The position numbers were made by a program, and so were the translations under genes. The notes under the pieces are model-generated. The model searched no databases and had not been told where the DNA came from. It saw only the letters and a list, made by a program, of their open reading frames with translations. A stretch of 64,000 nt of DNA from Ochotona curzoniae (Eukaryota; Chordata; Mammalia; Lagomorpha; Ochotonidae), in the NCBI RefSeq assembly GCF_017591425.1, contig NW_024466512.1, positions 16,185,001-16,249,000 of the forward strand, in the 5' to 3' direction. Shown piece after piece: positions 46,123 through 59,589 of this stretch (positions within the stretch are counted from its first letter, which is position 1; each line of letters starts with the position of its first letter).

Positions 46123-47849
46123 AAAATAGCATATCCTAGGAGAGAAAATATTCATGAACCTTAGGACTGTTCCTGAGATGAAATTGCAAGTAAATCTATT
46201 TTATGGAATATTTATTATTGAAAATAGCAATGGGTCTTTGTCATTTTGTAGATAATCTCATCTTTTAATTTTAAATTTCCCACTGCCCCAATGAAAATAT
46301 CCTCAAACTATACTAGAACTCCCTTACACATGGTAGACTCTCTGAGGGTCTGTCTAGCCTCTGGTTTGAGTAAATTTGCTCTCTTAGTTCCAAGATGAAT
46401 ATCCTGCACTCCAGGTACTGACAATTTTAGTTTGTTTATGGAATGCCATCTTTCTTGAATGCCATGTGTTTCATTTTAAGTTAGAAAAGAACACATGAAC
46501 CTTGAGTAGGCACCTGTCACTATTGATGGACCACTCGTAAGAGCTGAGGTTGCACAGTGGTCACTTAACTAAGCAGTGAGAGTCATTTCAGGAACCGGGC
46601 TTAAGCAATCCTAAGTGAAAAAAAACAAAACAAAACAAAAACTATGTCGGCCTGCCCAGGAAAATTGAAAGCAACAAAAAAAGGAAAGAGTCAGCCTTCT
46701 GGTTTGACACAAGAGTCACTTGCATATTTCTCTATGTAAAATTCACTAAACCCCGTTTAGTATACTACCTGAAGCCATGGTATGCTAAAGTCTGATATCC
46801 TCTTTATGGTCCAGTCTCCCATGAAAACCTGAGTTTTTACTTCCCTCTCTTTGCTGCCTAAATTTCCAAATTGATGAGTTCAAAATGAGAAAATAGAATT
46901 GCATGGAAAATACTTCCAACTGGAGTCTTTTCCTTAAATATGATTTAGCCTGCACTGGATCATCAAGCTTAACATGCATTACCAGGGCAACTTTAACTTT
47001 AGAACTCAATGAACAATGAAATTTGAGACAATGTACTTAATACAGGATAAGATAAAGGTGGCAGTTTGGGCCCACAGTTGTTAAAAGAGACTCATTTAGA
47101 GAAATGTTAAAACCTTTTTCATGCCTGGTTTATACATTACTGACTTATCACTGGCTGTCCCTCAAGACTGACTACAGCTTATTTCTGCAGGTATCATTCT
47201 GCCTGCGTAATTTGTTGGCTAAGGATTCCTTTCTGGAAGAAGCTTCCCTAGAGCATGTTACATTTGTCCTGTCTCTAGCCCAGATTGTCAAAAAAAAGGA
47301 GTAGGGTGAGAGGATGAGAAGGAAACACGTGAGAAGAAAAACAAATTCCTTTCCCCTCTCAAAGCTGTCTTTGAAGTCTGAGAAGAAATTAAACTTGGCA
47401 ATTTTCTGAGAAGTTCTGGAAAATACTTTGCGATAAACCTGAATTAAGCAAAACTCCTCGATTGCTCTCATTTTGGTAGGATGTTGTTAGTACTGACTCC
47501 ATAAATGCTTATTAAAAAGCTTCCTCAATTATTCATTCATGTGTTTTACTATTCTCATATCTACATCTCAAAACTGCTAACTGCCTTGATAAGTCAATAG
47601 TATTTTGATTTCTGTGTTTCCTGCTTTTTTTTTTTAAGGAAGACATCTCTGTCACTTATACTGTAGTCTAAGTTTCCACTCTGCCACCGCAGTGAATGGA
47701 GTCCAAATATTCACAGATATTCACAAGATGAGTGGGATTGCAGAGACAGAGTTAGGTAGAGGTCCGAATGGGAGCTCCTCTGTCTAATACTGTGTTACAC
47801 TGGGGAAGCTTTATTACCTTTAATAGAGGATGAGTTCTTCTAAGAGTTT
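46123..47849. other. unique sequence, no gene
   Basis: No gene or repeat family is recognised. Short poly-A and AAAAC simple repeats lie near 46619-46641. Confidence 0.5.
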
Positions 47850-48178
47850 CCTTTTTTTAAAAAGATTTATTTATTTTGATTTGAAGGCAGATATACAGAG
47901 AGAAGAAGAGACAGAGAGGAAGATCTTTATCCACTGGTTCACTCCCCACGTGGCCACAACAGCCAGAGCCAAGGCAATCCAAAGCCAGGAGCTTCTTCCA
48001 AGTCTCCCAACAGAGGTGCAGAGTCCCAAGGCTTTGGGCCATCTTCCACTGCTTTCTCAGGCCACAAGCAGGGAGCTGGATGCGAAGTGGGGCTGATGGT
48101 TTAGAACCTGCGCCCATATGGGATCCCAATGTGTTCAAGGCAAAGGACTTTAGCCACTATGCTATCATGCTGGGCCCA
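47850..48178 (-). mobile_element. CSINE, full length
   Basis: Reverse-complement CSINE from 'tttttttaaaaagatttatttatttt' through 'gaggaagatctttatccactggttcactccccacg', 'gccaggagcttcttccaagtctccc', 'ccacaagcagggagctggatgcgaagtgggg', 'gcgcccatatgggatccc' to 'tatcatgctgggccc'. No convincing target-site duplication was found. Two open frames on opposite strands here are artefacts. Confidence 0.93.
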
Positions 48179-51100
48179 AGGATGAAGCATTTTCATATCA
48201 CAGCTCACCCTGGCCTTGGCAGACAAGGACTTCCTCTGTTACTGCCTCATTCTACATGTATGGAAGAACCAAACTGTTCATGTTTGCTGGCAATTGAGAC
48301 CTATGTAAGCCCGAGTGTATGCCACAAACCACGAGACCTATGCATCTAAATAAATCTTGCTGTTCTAATGAAGAGATGGAATTCAAATTGCCAGTTACTT
48401 TGACAATAGCATTCCAGATGCCTTGCGTTATGTCAAGGGTTACAGCTCTTCCCCAGAACACAGTGTGATTAGAGGCTGTAATACACTTCTTGTAAGACAG
48501 AACATGAAGTTTACTGGAAAATAGGGCACTGAATTGGATAACAAACATGGAGTCATTGTCTGCTCAATCTCCTATAATCCTAAATTGGGGATTTGCAGAG
48601 TGGCTGAAGCCAAGTCACGTGTTTAGTAAGGCATAACATTTGAAAATGTTCTTTGTGTTTTTCTTTCATTCCTAGGAACACCATTTTTTACCTTCCCAGA
48701 GATATTTTGATTGCATCATCTTGGCAGCTAGTGTGAGAGGATGAATCTGCTTTCACCCACCAGACCCTGCTTTAGTCTGATTACGTACCATTATTCTGTA
48801 GGTTCCATCTGTATGCCTCAGTACTTCACATTTTGGCATCGACTTCTGTCTGGAGACCGTGCACAAATCAGCACTGTACTCCATATGTATCTGTTTTGTC
48901 TTTATTCCAAATTGTTGATAGCTAATCTACCATAGCATTTTAATACCTGAATTGTGAGCAGTATAAAGGAGAAAATCGCAGGGCTTTTTTTCCCCCCTTA
49001 GAGAGTCTTAGAATGAGTTGCAAATTTCAGTAAAACTAATGTATGATACCATTGAGCAATGCTTCTACAAAGTCTCTTCTTATGTGCTAAAGGAAACACT
49101 CCTCTAGTTGCTGCAGTCCACTTACACAGGGGTGTGTCCTGATTGATATCCAGTTTATTGGAGAAGTGATGCATACCAAGCCACCTGAGCTAGTAGTCTC
49201 TACCAGTAAACTAACATCCCTGTGTCTCCCTGTTGGATGAAAGACATGAGAAAGAAAGCCTAGGTCAAGGACATGATGTAATGTAAAAAGCTTGCAATGT
49301 AAAAATTAAGTGAAGAAAATATCGAGAGGGAGGTGTATAACGAGGAAGGAAGGGAGGGGGGAAATGAAAAGAGTGACAAAGTTTAGAGAAAGATAGAGAG
49401 AGGCATCCTTATTCCCTGATGGCTTCCAGATCCTGTTTCCAAAGACACAGCTGATCAACCTGCCCTGGCATTTGTGGACATACCTTTTTGTCCTTTGAAA
49501 AAGATTCCTTTAATTTTCAAAAGCTAGTTTTGTTTTTCAAAAGCTAGTTTTATTATTTTTCTTCAAAGAAAGAGGACTGATACAAATGACAAATCATTAA
49601 GTTTGGAGGCCATTAATTAATGTTCAGAGGAAGGAAGCACAGGGCTCTAAAGATCATAGAATATTCATATAGATTTAGGAAACAAAGGGCATCCTGGATT
49701 GTGAGAACAAAATAAACGATACAGAAATGGCATTTTTTTTCTAGTAAACTATTGGCTTTTGCTTGCTCTATCTGGTCCCTTGAACTCAGACCAGTGTCAG
49801 TCCTGAAAACCAATAGATTCTCATTCAGACACATCAGAAGCCTCGGAGCATTTGGAACACAGTTTAGTCGTGGCTCTTCTAAAGAAACAGCAGCAACAAT
49901 AACAACAAGAAACAAGCTTGAGTTAGCAGTCCGCTGAAGCTGTGTTCCCAGAGAAATGCAGTCATACTACATTATTTTAAATAGTTACTAACAAAAATTT
50001 GATGGGCAAAGAAACAATAACAAAAGGCCCATATAGTGGAGAAATTAAAGCCAATTACTATTCGATATCTTTATTAAAGGCCAGACACAGAATTTTTTGT
50101 GCCTTTGGTTTTTCTCTTATGAGTCAGAATTATAACAGTAAGATATTTAACTTTCTAAGTACAATTTCTGATTTACTGATGGGTATTCTCTTTTTTTTGC
50201 ATTTTAAATATGTTCAAAGAATTTAAATGAATAATGCTTAAGGTTTATATAAAACATAATATGGATCACCATGAAATTACTTTGCCAAGTCACATTAGGA
50301 ATTGTGAACTTAAAAGTCAATTAACTTTCCAGAAATCAAATATGAAAAAGTATGTGCATTTGCCATTTTATGTCATTGGAGAAAAGTTTACATGTGTGTT
50401 ATGATTGTATTTATTTCACATATACACTATATATTACATCATTCAATTTAATTTTTAAAATTGTTTTGCTATTTGCATTTCTGTGTAGACACTAATCATA
50501 ACTCCATTAGCAAAATGAATTTCCTAGCTTATTTTGGTGTGATATTTTATAATTCCATTAGTTCAACAGTAGATGTCACTTGAAAACAAGAATGATTAAA
50601 GTAAAATACTTTGTTAGCAGTTTCTCATTTGATTAAGGTTGCATTTCCTCTCTTTCAACATTTAGAGCAAATATTTTCTTTCTTTTTGTAACATGGCTTG
50701 ATTAAATGAAGTAAGTATTCAATGGTGAGAATTTTGAAATTATAGTGTTAGTAGTAGAGCATTTATTGTAGGACTTGTATGCATAAAACAGAGAAAGCAA
50801 ACATATATCATTTGCATAAGGAGGAAAGTGAAGTTTCTAATATTTTTTAACCTCCCTCCTCAACTTTGGTTATGTGGGGTGTTTGATACGAATCAGCATT
50901 TATTTGACACACCTTTAGAATAGCTACCATAATAGCCATTGTGGCACTTGCATAAGCTTTTGATGCATTCTGAAATGTTCAGACCACCTATCATTACTAC
51001 TAATGTGTGAACTGCATATTCAGCTGGCAATCTGAGGCATCTAGAGATGATGCAACTTGAGCTTACAGAACTTCAGATATTTGCATAGTCCCACTTTAGA

Positions 51101-54100
51101 ATCAGAACAGAACCTGTAATTTATCCATGAAATATTTCAGCTAGTAATTTGATAGACCTATTGGCAGTCATCATTAAAGGTATGTTAGCCCAGTATATAA
51201 TGGCAGATATAACAATTAAGGTTTGTCAAAAACTAAGAGATCCAGAGCTGCAAGAAATTACTTCATCAACAAGGAAATCTATTGGTTTCCTGAATATACT
51301 CTGCAAATTATGCTGAATTTAAATCACAGCAATTGTTTCTTATTATATGTATCCTTGTGTGCACAGGTGGACCTGGGATGAAATAGGCTGCATTACATAG
51401 TCTTTGCTTGCCCAAGCGTCTCTAGACAAGTTGGTATCAGAGAAAATATTTTAAAATCTCAGCGAATGTTAAGCCAGTAATTATGAGGAATGACAATTTT
51501 TTTGATCATGTTTTAGCAGTAAAATATTCCATAGCCAGTGTAAATCACAAATATCATTTAGAAATCGAAATGATCCAAGATAGTTAACAAAAGTCTGCAT
51601 TTTATTTGATACTGACATCTCCCTCTCTCTGACAACTTAGTTTATAATTTAAGACTAGACTGGAATGAGGGACTGATCATCTCTTTCTCTAATTTTATAT
51701 ATATATATATATAAAATTTATTTTGCCATATCTGTGGCAATGTGTCTTTGTCACCTAGGGTTGTGTCAGGTCTTCCATATTGTTGGCAGAAATCTACAGG
51801 TAACAAAGTCAGGCAGCTGTTATCTGTTAATAATCAAGTGTGCCTAGTAGAAAAGACTTTCCAGATTTAAATTCTGATTCTTCTGCAAAGAAGCTCTTGT
51901 ATCTGGGCCAAAGCACTAGTATTGCTAAAATTATTATACTCACCTCAATAATTTTTTGTGCGAATGAATGGAGTAAAGCTTGGAGAAGTGGTAGCAAGTT
52001 TCTGGAACAGAATGAATACTGACAAATACTAGGTGGTAATATTTACATAGTGATGCTACAAAGATATCACTCAGTTGGCCGGTCATTATTGAGTGACCCC
52101 CTCAGGGATCCAGACCCTTGGAGAGACTTTTATATCAGAGTAAATTGATGAGGACCCAGCATGATTTTTTTCTTGAAAGACTTTCCTCTGATAGGCAAAC
52201 TATGTCAAGTGAAATGCTTGTACATGTGAATAAATATAATAAATGAGAATTTAAGTAGAATACTATGAATATACATGGTACTGTGGGTGTGAGAAATGCT
52301 ATCACTACAGAGGAACATTTCCTATTCTCCATGATCCAAATGGAATACAGCAAGATATCTATGAAGAATATCGGAAAAAGCACTTATGCAGGTGCACAAT
52401 ATGTACAAATGCAATGACAAGGGAAGGATGCTTGGAACACAAGGACCTCGTAGACCAGGGAGGCTGGGGCGTGTATGCATGTATGAGTGGAGTGGTTGAG
52501 TCATACCTTTGAGAACATAGGCTTTGGCTCACTCAAGCTCTCAGGGCACTGTAGGGATCTTGGATTTCACTGGTTGGAATGAGACCCCATCAAAAGGTTT
52601 TAAACAGAGTCCAAGCATGACATTTACGTTTAAGACAACTCCTGTGGTGCTGAATGGACATATGTTTCTAAATGTTTTGCATCCTAATAAATTAGTGGAG
52701 GAGACAGTGTTTGAACCCATAGATTCTCTCATACGTGCTTAACATTTTGGGTTGCTTTCAGTTGCATTACACAAACAAGTATGATTGTGCAATATATTCA
52801 GGGGAAAAGGGGTATTTATTATTCTATTTTGTTGTTCTGTTGAAAAGAAGATGATCAAATAAATAGCATGATCGCTCTTCATTTAATCGTGTGATGTAGC
52901 GGCATGTAACCTATTGGTTGGATTTTAGGAACTAGGATTCAAAGAAGGCATCTAGTTAAACTGGAAAGCCTTTAGTTTGGTGGGGGGAGAATAGGAGTGT
53001 AAAAACGTGGGTGCCAAATCTGCTTAAACAGAAGTCAGGCTTCCTTCTCTGTGCACAGCAGACCCTTCTTAAGCTGCTGATTGGATGAGGTGCTGAACAC
53101 AAATGGAACCTAATAAGGGGAGTGACAGAGAGGCTCCTTGGGGAAGCTTACAGAGCGTTTCTCTCCCCGATTTGTAATGCATCAGTGCAGAACTTTTCTG
53201 AGAAATAAACATTCCATTAGTCTTTATTATATCCTTGGGGTCCACTTTTTATCAGTCCTGGGGGTTTGGGCCCAGTGACCTCATCCATTCTATTAAAGCC
53301 TCAGTGACCTTATAATTTCCAACATGTTCTCTTTAATTCGGCTTATCTTTTTTTTTTTTTACTACATCAGGTTTTATACTTTTAAAATATTTCAATATTA
53401 AAAATTACTTTCTTCCTCATGGTTACCCATAAGAAACAAAAAATTTCTATTTTAGATAAGATTCAGAACCAATGAAATATACTTGGGGGAAAATGAAGAC
53501 ACTGGATGTGTTCAAACCATGTCAGAGGAGTGAGGGATCCTTTTTGAAAGAATGATCTTTCAACTGTTGTCAGCTCAGTTTGTGATCGGGTATTCATTTT
53601 TTCCTTACTGGATGCTAATTCTTACCAACAAAATAACTTGGTGTTTACTAGCTTAGAGTTTATTTGAATTGACAAAGCACACAAAGTCCTTGCTCATCAC
53701 TGTCACCACAGATCTTCAGTTGACTGGAAGAGCTTACTGGAGGATAAAGAATAACGATGGGGAAAGAAATATTACAAGGGTGATGATGTGTGAAGTGCAT
53801 TTTTAGTTTCCCATCAGAGTGATGGGATGAAATGAACGGCTTCAAACGAGAAAGAGACACTGTTTTTAACCAGCTGACAAGTAAATACAGGGCAAATGTG
53901 TATTTAGGCAAAGACATTCCATGTTAAAGAATGTTTAAAACCTTCTTTAAAGAATTATAATTGACGAACACCTCAGTGTGGTTTGTAAGGGCCATATAAT
54001 TCATGGCAAGCCAAAATCACAGCTGAACAATCCCTGTCTGAAATGTGTGTTTATATTTTCTCCCCAAAGAATCTTCATGCTTCATCAAGAGCTGGGATCT

Positions 54101-55010
54101 TCCATCTTTGTTTTCACTGTCAGCAAAATTTTAATAAGTTTAAAAATCTGATTGTCTTTTTAAGTGGCTTGACAGAATGGCTGCCAGCTCCCCAGAAGCG
54201 GCAAGGTGCACTGTAGGTCACACGACAGCCTGAGCAGCAACAAGAAGACAACAAAAGGACAGACTGGCTTCCTCTTAGGAAACACTTGGGAAAAATGTGC
54301 TTGAGAAGATGGGAAAAATTCTCTACAAAAATCAAAGTCCAGTTGCATTTTCGCTATTTTTTTTAAAGGAAATATTACATGGTAGAAAAACATTACAGCT
54401 TATGTAAAGTCAGTAATAGCTAGGATGAGGTAATGAAGTTTATTCATTCGAGATCAGATTCATTTCTTAGTCCTAAAATTCGCTGATTTCTTAATTTTCC
54501 TTTGTCATTTTGGGGGTGGGGTCTGGGCATTTGGATTAGGATCTCTTTGGATTTCTGAATTTTTACTGTGACTCTTCTGGCCCGAAAGCGTCCTGCTGAC
54601 GTATTCCGATTAGGAAAGGTTAGCAGAAGAACATGGAGAGAAAAGTTTGAGCAAAGGATCCTGTACACTTCTGAAAATCATTCAGATGGAAGACAGGAAT
54701 GGCCCTCCTGGCTTCCACAAGGGCTGTTTTTTAATCTGAACAGTCGGAAGGGCAAGATTCTTGGTTGGTTTTTCCCAGGTGGAGACCACAGTTAACCAGG
54801 TGGTGCCAGGTTTATCTCTGCACAGGTGTAGGTTCCAAGAACAAACTTCATCCCAGGGAACAAGCATGCTTGGGATCACCCCAGGCATGACTGATGAGAG
54901 ATCGGCACATATGCACCCTTCCTGCACCCCAAGACCAGGGGCAGAGGAGCCCCTCTCCCTTCCTCTGGATTAGTAAGAGGCTCCTTGTAAAAGTCCATAG
55001 AACCCAATTT
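48179..55010. other. long repeat-poor unique stretch, no gene
   Basis: Almost 7 kb in which I recognise no CSINE or L1. It contains a purine-rich patch (49320-49410), a 20-bp tandem duplication (49511-49550), an (AT)n run (51698-51714) and T-runs. Open frames are at most about 100 codons and lack domains. Lower retroposon density could reflect constraint or chance. Confidence 0.45.
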
Positions 55011-55019
55011 TATCTGTTT

Positions 55020-55420
55020 TCTAGCACTGGGTTACATTCCAGCTGCAAACTTCATGATTTAAAACAACAGCTATCATTTATCTTGCTTAATGGGCCATTT
55101 TGGCAGAGTCTAGCAGATACAGATCTGCTCTCCATCATGGTTACAGATGAGGCATCTTCCTGGGGACTGAGAATGTACAACTGAAGGGGCTCGCTCTGTG
55201 ACTGGATGGCCACAGTGGCTGTCAGCTGGGTGCTCACCTAGGACTCCGTGCCCCAGTTCCTCTTCCTTATGGCAAAGTAGCAGAGCTCCAAAGCAGGTGT
55301 TCTCAAAGAAATCAGGCAGAATTTGTCTTCTGAGCTTTAAGTCTGGAAATGACAGAATGTTGTTTAGCCTTCATATGCCCAGATTAGGATAATATGGACC
55401 TCACCTTTCTCAGGCAAATA
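55020..55420 (+). repeat. probable ancient ERVL-type LTR relic
   Basis: The word order 'ttacattccagctgcaaacttc', 'atgatttaaaacaacagctatcatttatcttgctta', 'ccattttggcagagtct', 'gaaggggctcgctctgtgac', 'cagtggctgtcagctgggtgctcacc', 'ccccagttcctcttcc' follows, in order, an old mammalian LTR-type repeat consensus recalled from memory. It is non-coding, with no retroviral gene attached. The family name is not assigned. Confidence 0.5.
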
Positions 55421-55780
55421 TCAGAGTCCTGTGATGGGAAGAGCACATGGAATGTGTGAAATTGTGGCCACTTAAACAAATAATAATGTCATGATTGCTT
55501 CATATCATTTATAATTATAGTTTATGATTGTTTTTAAGATATTGTCTAAAAGCCCTCAGTTTCAATCACAGAAAGACTCTTTCAGTTGCCTCCATCAGGA
55601 ACCAGGAATGAAATTTCCAGTCAGGTTACTATGTAATAAGAAATAAAAATGATTAAAAAATTATATTAGATGTTGAAATTAATGTTACTTTATTGTAATT
55701 GCAATTCTGATAGGATTCATTGATTAATTGGGGATATATTAAGAAGCTGAGAACTGCTAAAGACTTGGAAGCCATTTGCA
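55421..55780. other. unique AT-rich sequence
   Basis: No repeat family or gene is recognised. Confidence 0.5.
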
Positions 55781-55789
55781 TTTGTTCTC

Positions 55790-56650
55790 TCTTGCTCACA
55801 CACATGGGATTGCTTTCCTCTGGCCCTATCCTCCCGCCCCTGTGGCCTTCTGTACCTGGGACCTGCTCCAGAGGAGCGCATGCGCACTGCCTCTGGGTCA
55901 GATCTAGGTGTGGAATCCCAAACACAGAATGCGCCCCCCGCCATGCATCCCAACTACATTGCGGAAGTTCTCACAAGGCCGTAAGAAGTGGGTTGGGCGG
56001 GGTGCCAGGTGGCAGGGGTAGAGGCTGTCTGCATGCAGCAAGTCCCCAGAGCGATTGCAAAGTCTGAAAAAATTCCAGAAGTCCCCTCAGCTTTTCACTT
56101 CTGCGTCTCCCAGACAGCCAGTCCCTGCACCTGTGACTCGCATCTATCTCCACACATGTGTAGCTGTGGCTTGTTCGCTACCAGCACTTGCCATCTAACC
56201 CCTATCTGTCATCCCAGATGCCCCTGTAGCTCTTAGGTGCCCGCCACACCTTCCAGCCCCAGGCAACTGCTCAGTGAATATTCCTGCTGAGCCCCAGATG
56301 TGGGGAACTCTCTAGGCTCCCGTGACTGCAGAAGTTAGCGGATGATGGTACAACCCTCCAGCTTGCAGTACAAGCTCGCCATTGGCACAGGGGCCCCTGT
56401 GTGCTTTTGCATAGCTGGAACTGGCAGATTTTGTGGCTTGGGAAGGGGTCCTTGGAAGCTAGCAGTGGTGATTTTTACCTGGAGCAGCTAGGCAGGGTAG
56501 GTTTCCTCCATGCCCCAGGTTTTCCAAAGGATGCCCTCTGCTGTGAACCAGAGGAGACAGGTGAAGGAGGAGCCCCAAGGGAGTGCACTTGGCAGTGCTG
56601 GGGAGGCACAGGTTAAACCACTAGCATCCTGATGGAGTTTCTGCAGTAGG
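55790..56650. other. locally GC-rich unique segment
   Basis: Base composition rises clearly against the AT-rich surroundings, with scattered CpGs (for example around 55876-56005). No repeat family is recognised, and no open frame shows a domain. It could be a small CpG-containing regulatory region, an old repeat I do not know, or a first exon of a non-coding transcript. None of these is shown. Confidence 0.4.
55876..55886. promoter_or_regulatory. NRF1-type palindromic motif
   Basis: The word gcgcatgcgca is a full match to the palindromic NRF1 consensus (YGCGCAYGCGCR core). NRF1 binds unmethylated CpG promoters. Such a CpG-rich word is rare by chance in AT-rich mammalian DNA. A lone site is suggestive only. 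Confidence 0.4.
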
Positions 56651-56703
56651 CTGGAGCAGGGTTACTCCAAAAAACTCAGCAACAGACAAGCATTATTAAA
56701 ATA

Positions 56704-57040
56704 TGGGGCCCGGCACGGTAGCAAAGTGGCTAAAGTCCTCGGTTTGCATGCCCCGGGATCCCATATAGATGCAGGTTCTAATCCCACCAGCCCTGCTTCC
56801 CATCCAGCTCCTCCCTTGTGGTCTGGGAAAGCAGTCAAGGACAGCCCAAAACCTTCGGACCCTGCACCTATGAGGAAGACCCAGAAGAAGCTCCGGGATC
56901 CTGGCTTCGGATTGGTTCAGCTTGAACCATTGCGGTCACTAGGGGACTGAATCAGTGGATGGAGCATCTTCCTCTCTGTCTCTTCCTCCTCTCCGTATAT
57001 CTGACTTTCTAATAAAAAAATCTCTTTTTAAAATAAAAAT
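56704..57040 (+). mobile_element. young full-length CSINE
   Basis: It starts with the complete head 'ggggcccggcacggtagc' and follows the CSINE order closely, including 'ccccgggatcccatatag', 'ggttctaatcccacc', 'gtctgggaaagcagtcaaggacagccc', 'cttcctctctgtctcttcc' and an A/T-rich tail. The near-consensus head suggests a recent copy. A target-site duplication is not clear because the tail merges with A-rich flank. Confidence 0.94.
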
Positions 57041-57429
57041 AAACTATGAAAAAAAAATGAGGAAAGCAATGGTTTTGAGACTCGGTTATGGATACAGCAG
57101 AAAATTCAAGTCAGCAGGTACTCAGAACCAGGTGCGATTGGAGGAAATGCTCTGGATTTGGGAGAAACTGTGAATTAAATCTTTATTGCCTACAGTCCTT
57201 GTGAATTACCCCGTTGTTGCCAGGACAATCTCAGGTCTGTCTACCCCCAGTCTTCTTCAGAAGTGAAGAGTTAGGACACCTCCCAAGGGCAGACCTGGAG
57301 ATTCCAACCCACTGCCTGGAAAGGGCACAGATCCTTTAGCCTGAGGTCTCTGCCTATGTTTTCAGTTATGATTAATTGCTAGAAACCTAAGGAAAGTGCT
57401 ACTGACTCAGTTGCATTTCTCTTCAGCTT

Positions 57430-57746
57430 AAAAAACAAAACAAAAAAAAACTTGTTTTTATTGAAGACAGATTTTACAAAGAGAGAGATAACGATTGTAA
57501 ATCCACTGGTTCACTTGCCAAATGACCACAATGGCCAGAGCTGAGCTGATCCAAAGCTACAAGCCTCCTCTGGGTCTCCCATGCAGGTGCAGGGTCCCAA
57601 AGCTTTGGCACACCCTCTGCTGCTTTCCCAGGCAATAAACAGGGAGCTGAATGGGAAATGGAGCAGCCAGGACATCAACCGACACACAAATGGGATCCCA
57701 GTGCTTGCAGGGAGAGGATTAACCAGTTGAGACATTGTGCCATGCC
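57430..57746 (-). mobile_element. CSINE with short target-site duplication
   Basis: Reverse-complement CSINE: 'aaaaaaaacttgtttttattgaagacag', 'atccactggttcacttgcc', 'gctgctttcccaggcaataaacagggagctgaatggg', 'agcagccaggacatcaacc', ending 'gacattgtgccatgcc'. The 9-bp repeat cttcagctt lies at 57421-57429 and 57747-57755. The tail end carries AAAAC-type runs. Confidence 0.92.
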
Positions 57747-57755
57747 CTTCAGCTT

Positions 57756-58632
57756 TCTGTTATTAAAGTTGTGTGCACTTTATAACACTAGACTGAATTT
57801 ATTTTTACATTGGCACAGTGGCATATATTCTTAAGACAAATCATGATAATAGCATTTAAGATGAGATCATCTGCAGGGTGTCCCACAGTTCAGTCTTCAT
57901 GACAGAGTTCATGCTTTTATATCATTTTCAGGAGAAATTTAATCAAATAATTGAATCAGAAGCTGTTCCATTTAAATTTGAAAGACTTTTGTCTTCACTT
58001 CCCAACTCAATTGTCATCTTTGCTATCATAACCCTGAAAATTCATCTTTCAGTTTGAACCTGAATCTTCTTATACTAATTGAGTAACTTTCCTGGTGCTT
58101 TAGGTAATTAATCGCAGTTCTGTATTTAAGCATGCAATTTAAATTTGTGAAATAGTGAGGTTTGCAGAGCTAAGATCGAAAAACCTTGGGCCTTGAATCT
58201 TTTTTTTCTTGTAATACTGTCCAAATTGGAAAATATCCCTTACTCTCTTGACCTGTAGTTGTTCAAACCTTGACAAAAAGATATTGAAGAAGAGAGCTCA
58301 TTTTTGGAAACCCTGAAAATCAAGTTGAGATATGACACCAAGACTGTCAGGTGTGTGTCTAACACGTACTCAGGCAATCACAGCGGGGCTTATTTGGGTC
58401 ACAGCAGAGGAACAGTAGCCTTCTGGGATTAAGAGGAAATTGTAGCAGATAGTATGTGTTAAATAAAAAGTGTAAAGAGTACCCTTACTGGTGAAACTCT
58501 TTTAAGACCCTGCAGACCCACACAGAGGGAGCTCCCACAGTGCACACAGTGGAAAAAAAGAATTTGTGTGTTCCTCTAGACATAGAGTACAATAATGTTC
58601 AACCTTTTTGTGTCATCTTTATATACATATAT
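57756..58632. other. unique sequence, no gene
   Basis: No repeat or gene is recognised. Confidence 0.5.
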
Positions 58633-58848
58633 TATTTTAAAAAAATTATTTATTTTTGTTGGATGAATAGATCACATTTATGGAGAGAGGGAGAAACAGA
58701 AAGAATGATCTTCCATCTGTTGGTTCACTCTCCAAGTTGCTAGAATGGCTGGAGCTGAACTGATCCAAAGGCAGGAGCCAGGAACATCTTCCAGGTCTCC
58801 CACATGCGTGCAAGTTCCCAAGGCTTTGGGCCATCCTCTCTGCTTTCC
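58633..58848 (-). mobile_element. 5'-truncated CSINE
   Basis: Reverse complement from 'aaaaaaattatttatttttgttgg' through 'gaatgatcttccatctgttggttcactctcc', 'ggagccaggaacatcttccaggtctcccacatgcgtgc' and 'ctttgggccatcctctctgctttcc'. It stops there, so the tRNA-related head is missing. This is consistent with truncated reverse transcription. Confidence 0.9.
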
Positions 58849-59029
58849 TATTTTATTTATCATGTTATTTTTTCTAGGTAGGAAGCCTAGATGGTCCTGT
58901 CTTTCCTAAAAATGCACCAGTGGTTAAACAACAACCAAAACAATAATGGGCAAGAGATGTGGTTATTGTGGGATAAGCCATACTAGTGTATAATTTAATG
59001 GTTAACCCCAAGGGAGCATGATTTCCTTT

Positions 59030-59333
59030 TTTTATGAGTTATTTTGTTTTATTGGAAAGGTAGATTTACAGAGAAAAAGGAGATACAGAGACAAACATCT
59101 TCCATCTGCTGGCTCACTTCACAACTTGCCATGACAGCCAGAACTGAACTAATCCAAAACCAGGAGCCAGGAGCTTTCACCGTATCCCAAAGCTTTGGGC
59201 CATCCTCTGCTGCCTTCCCAGGACATCAGCAGGGAGCTGAATGGAAAGTGGAGCAGCCAGGACACAAAGTGGCACCCGTATGGACCCTGACACTTGCAAG
59301 GGAAGATTCAGCCAACTGAACCATTTTGCCAGG
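59030..59333 (-). mobile_element. CSINE, nearly full length
   Basis: Reverse complement: 'ttttgttttattggaaaggtagatttacagag', 'atcttccatctgctggctcacttc', 'aaccaggagccaggagctttc', 'ctgctgccttcccaggacatcagcagggagctg', 'gtggagcagccaggacac', ending 'ccattttgccagg'. It lies about 180 bp from the truncated copy at 58633, in the same orientation. Confidence 0.9.
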
Positions 59334-59589
59334 TTTATGGTTTCTTCCTTATATTCAAAAGATGTACATGAAGCAAAAGTGCATTCATTTTTGTGATGTT
59401 TTATTCAAAAGAATATGACTTATTGCAAGGTACAGATAAGAAAAAATTGAGTTTGAATGTTTTACAAAGCACTCAAGTTTTTTAATTTCTTATTTTGCCA
59501 TGGGGTTAAACTTATAGAACAGTTACAAAAAAACAGTGAATACAGCTTCTGCATGCCATTCACCTAGAAGTACTTCCTTAGGAAGCAAT

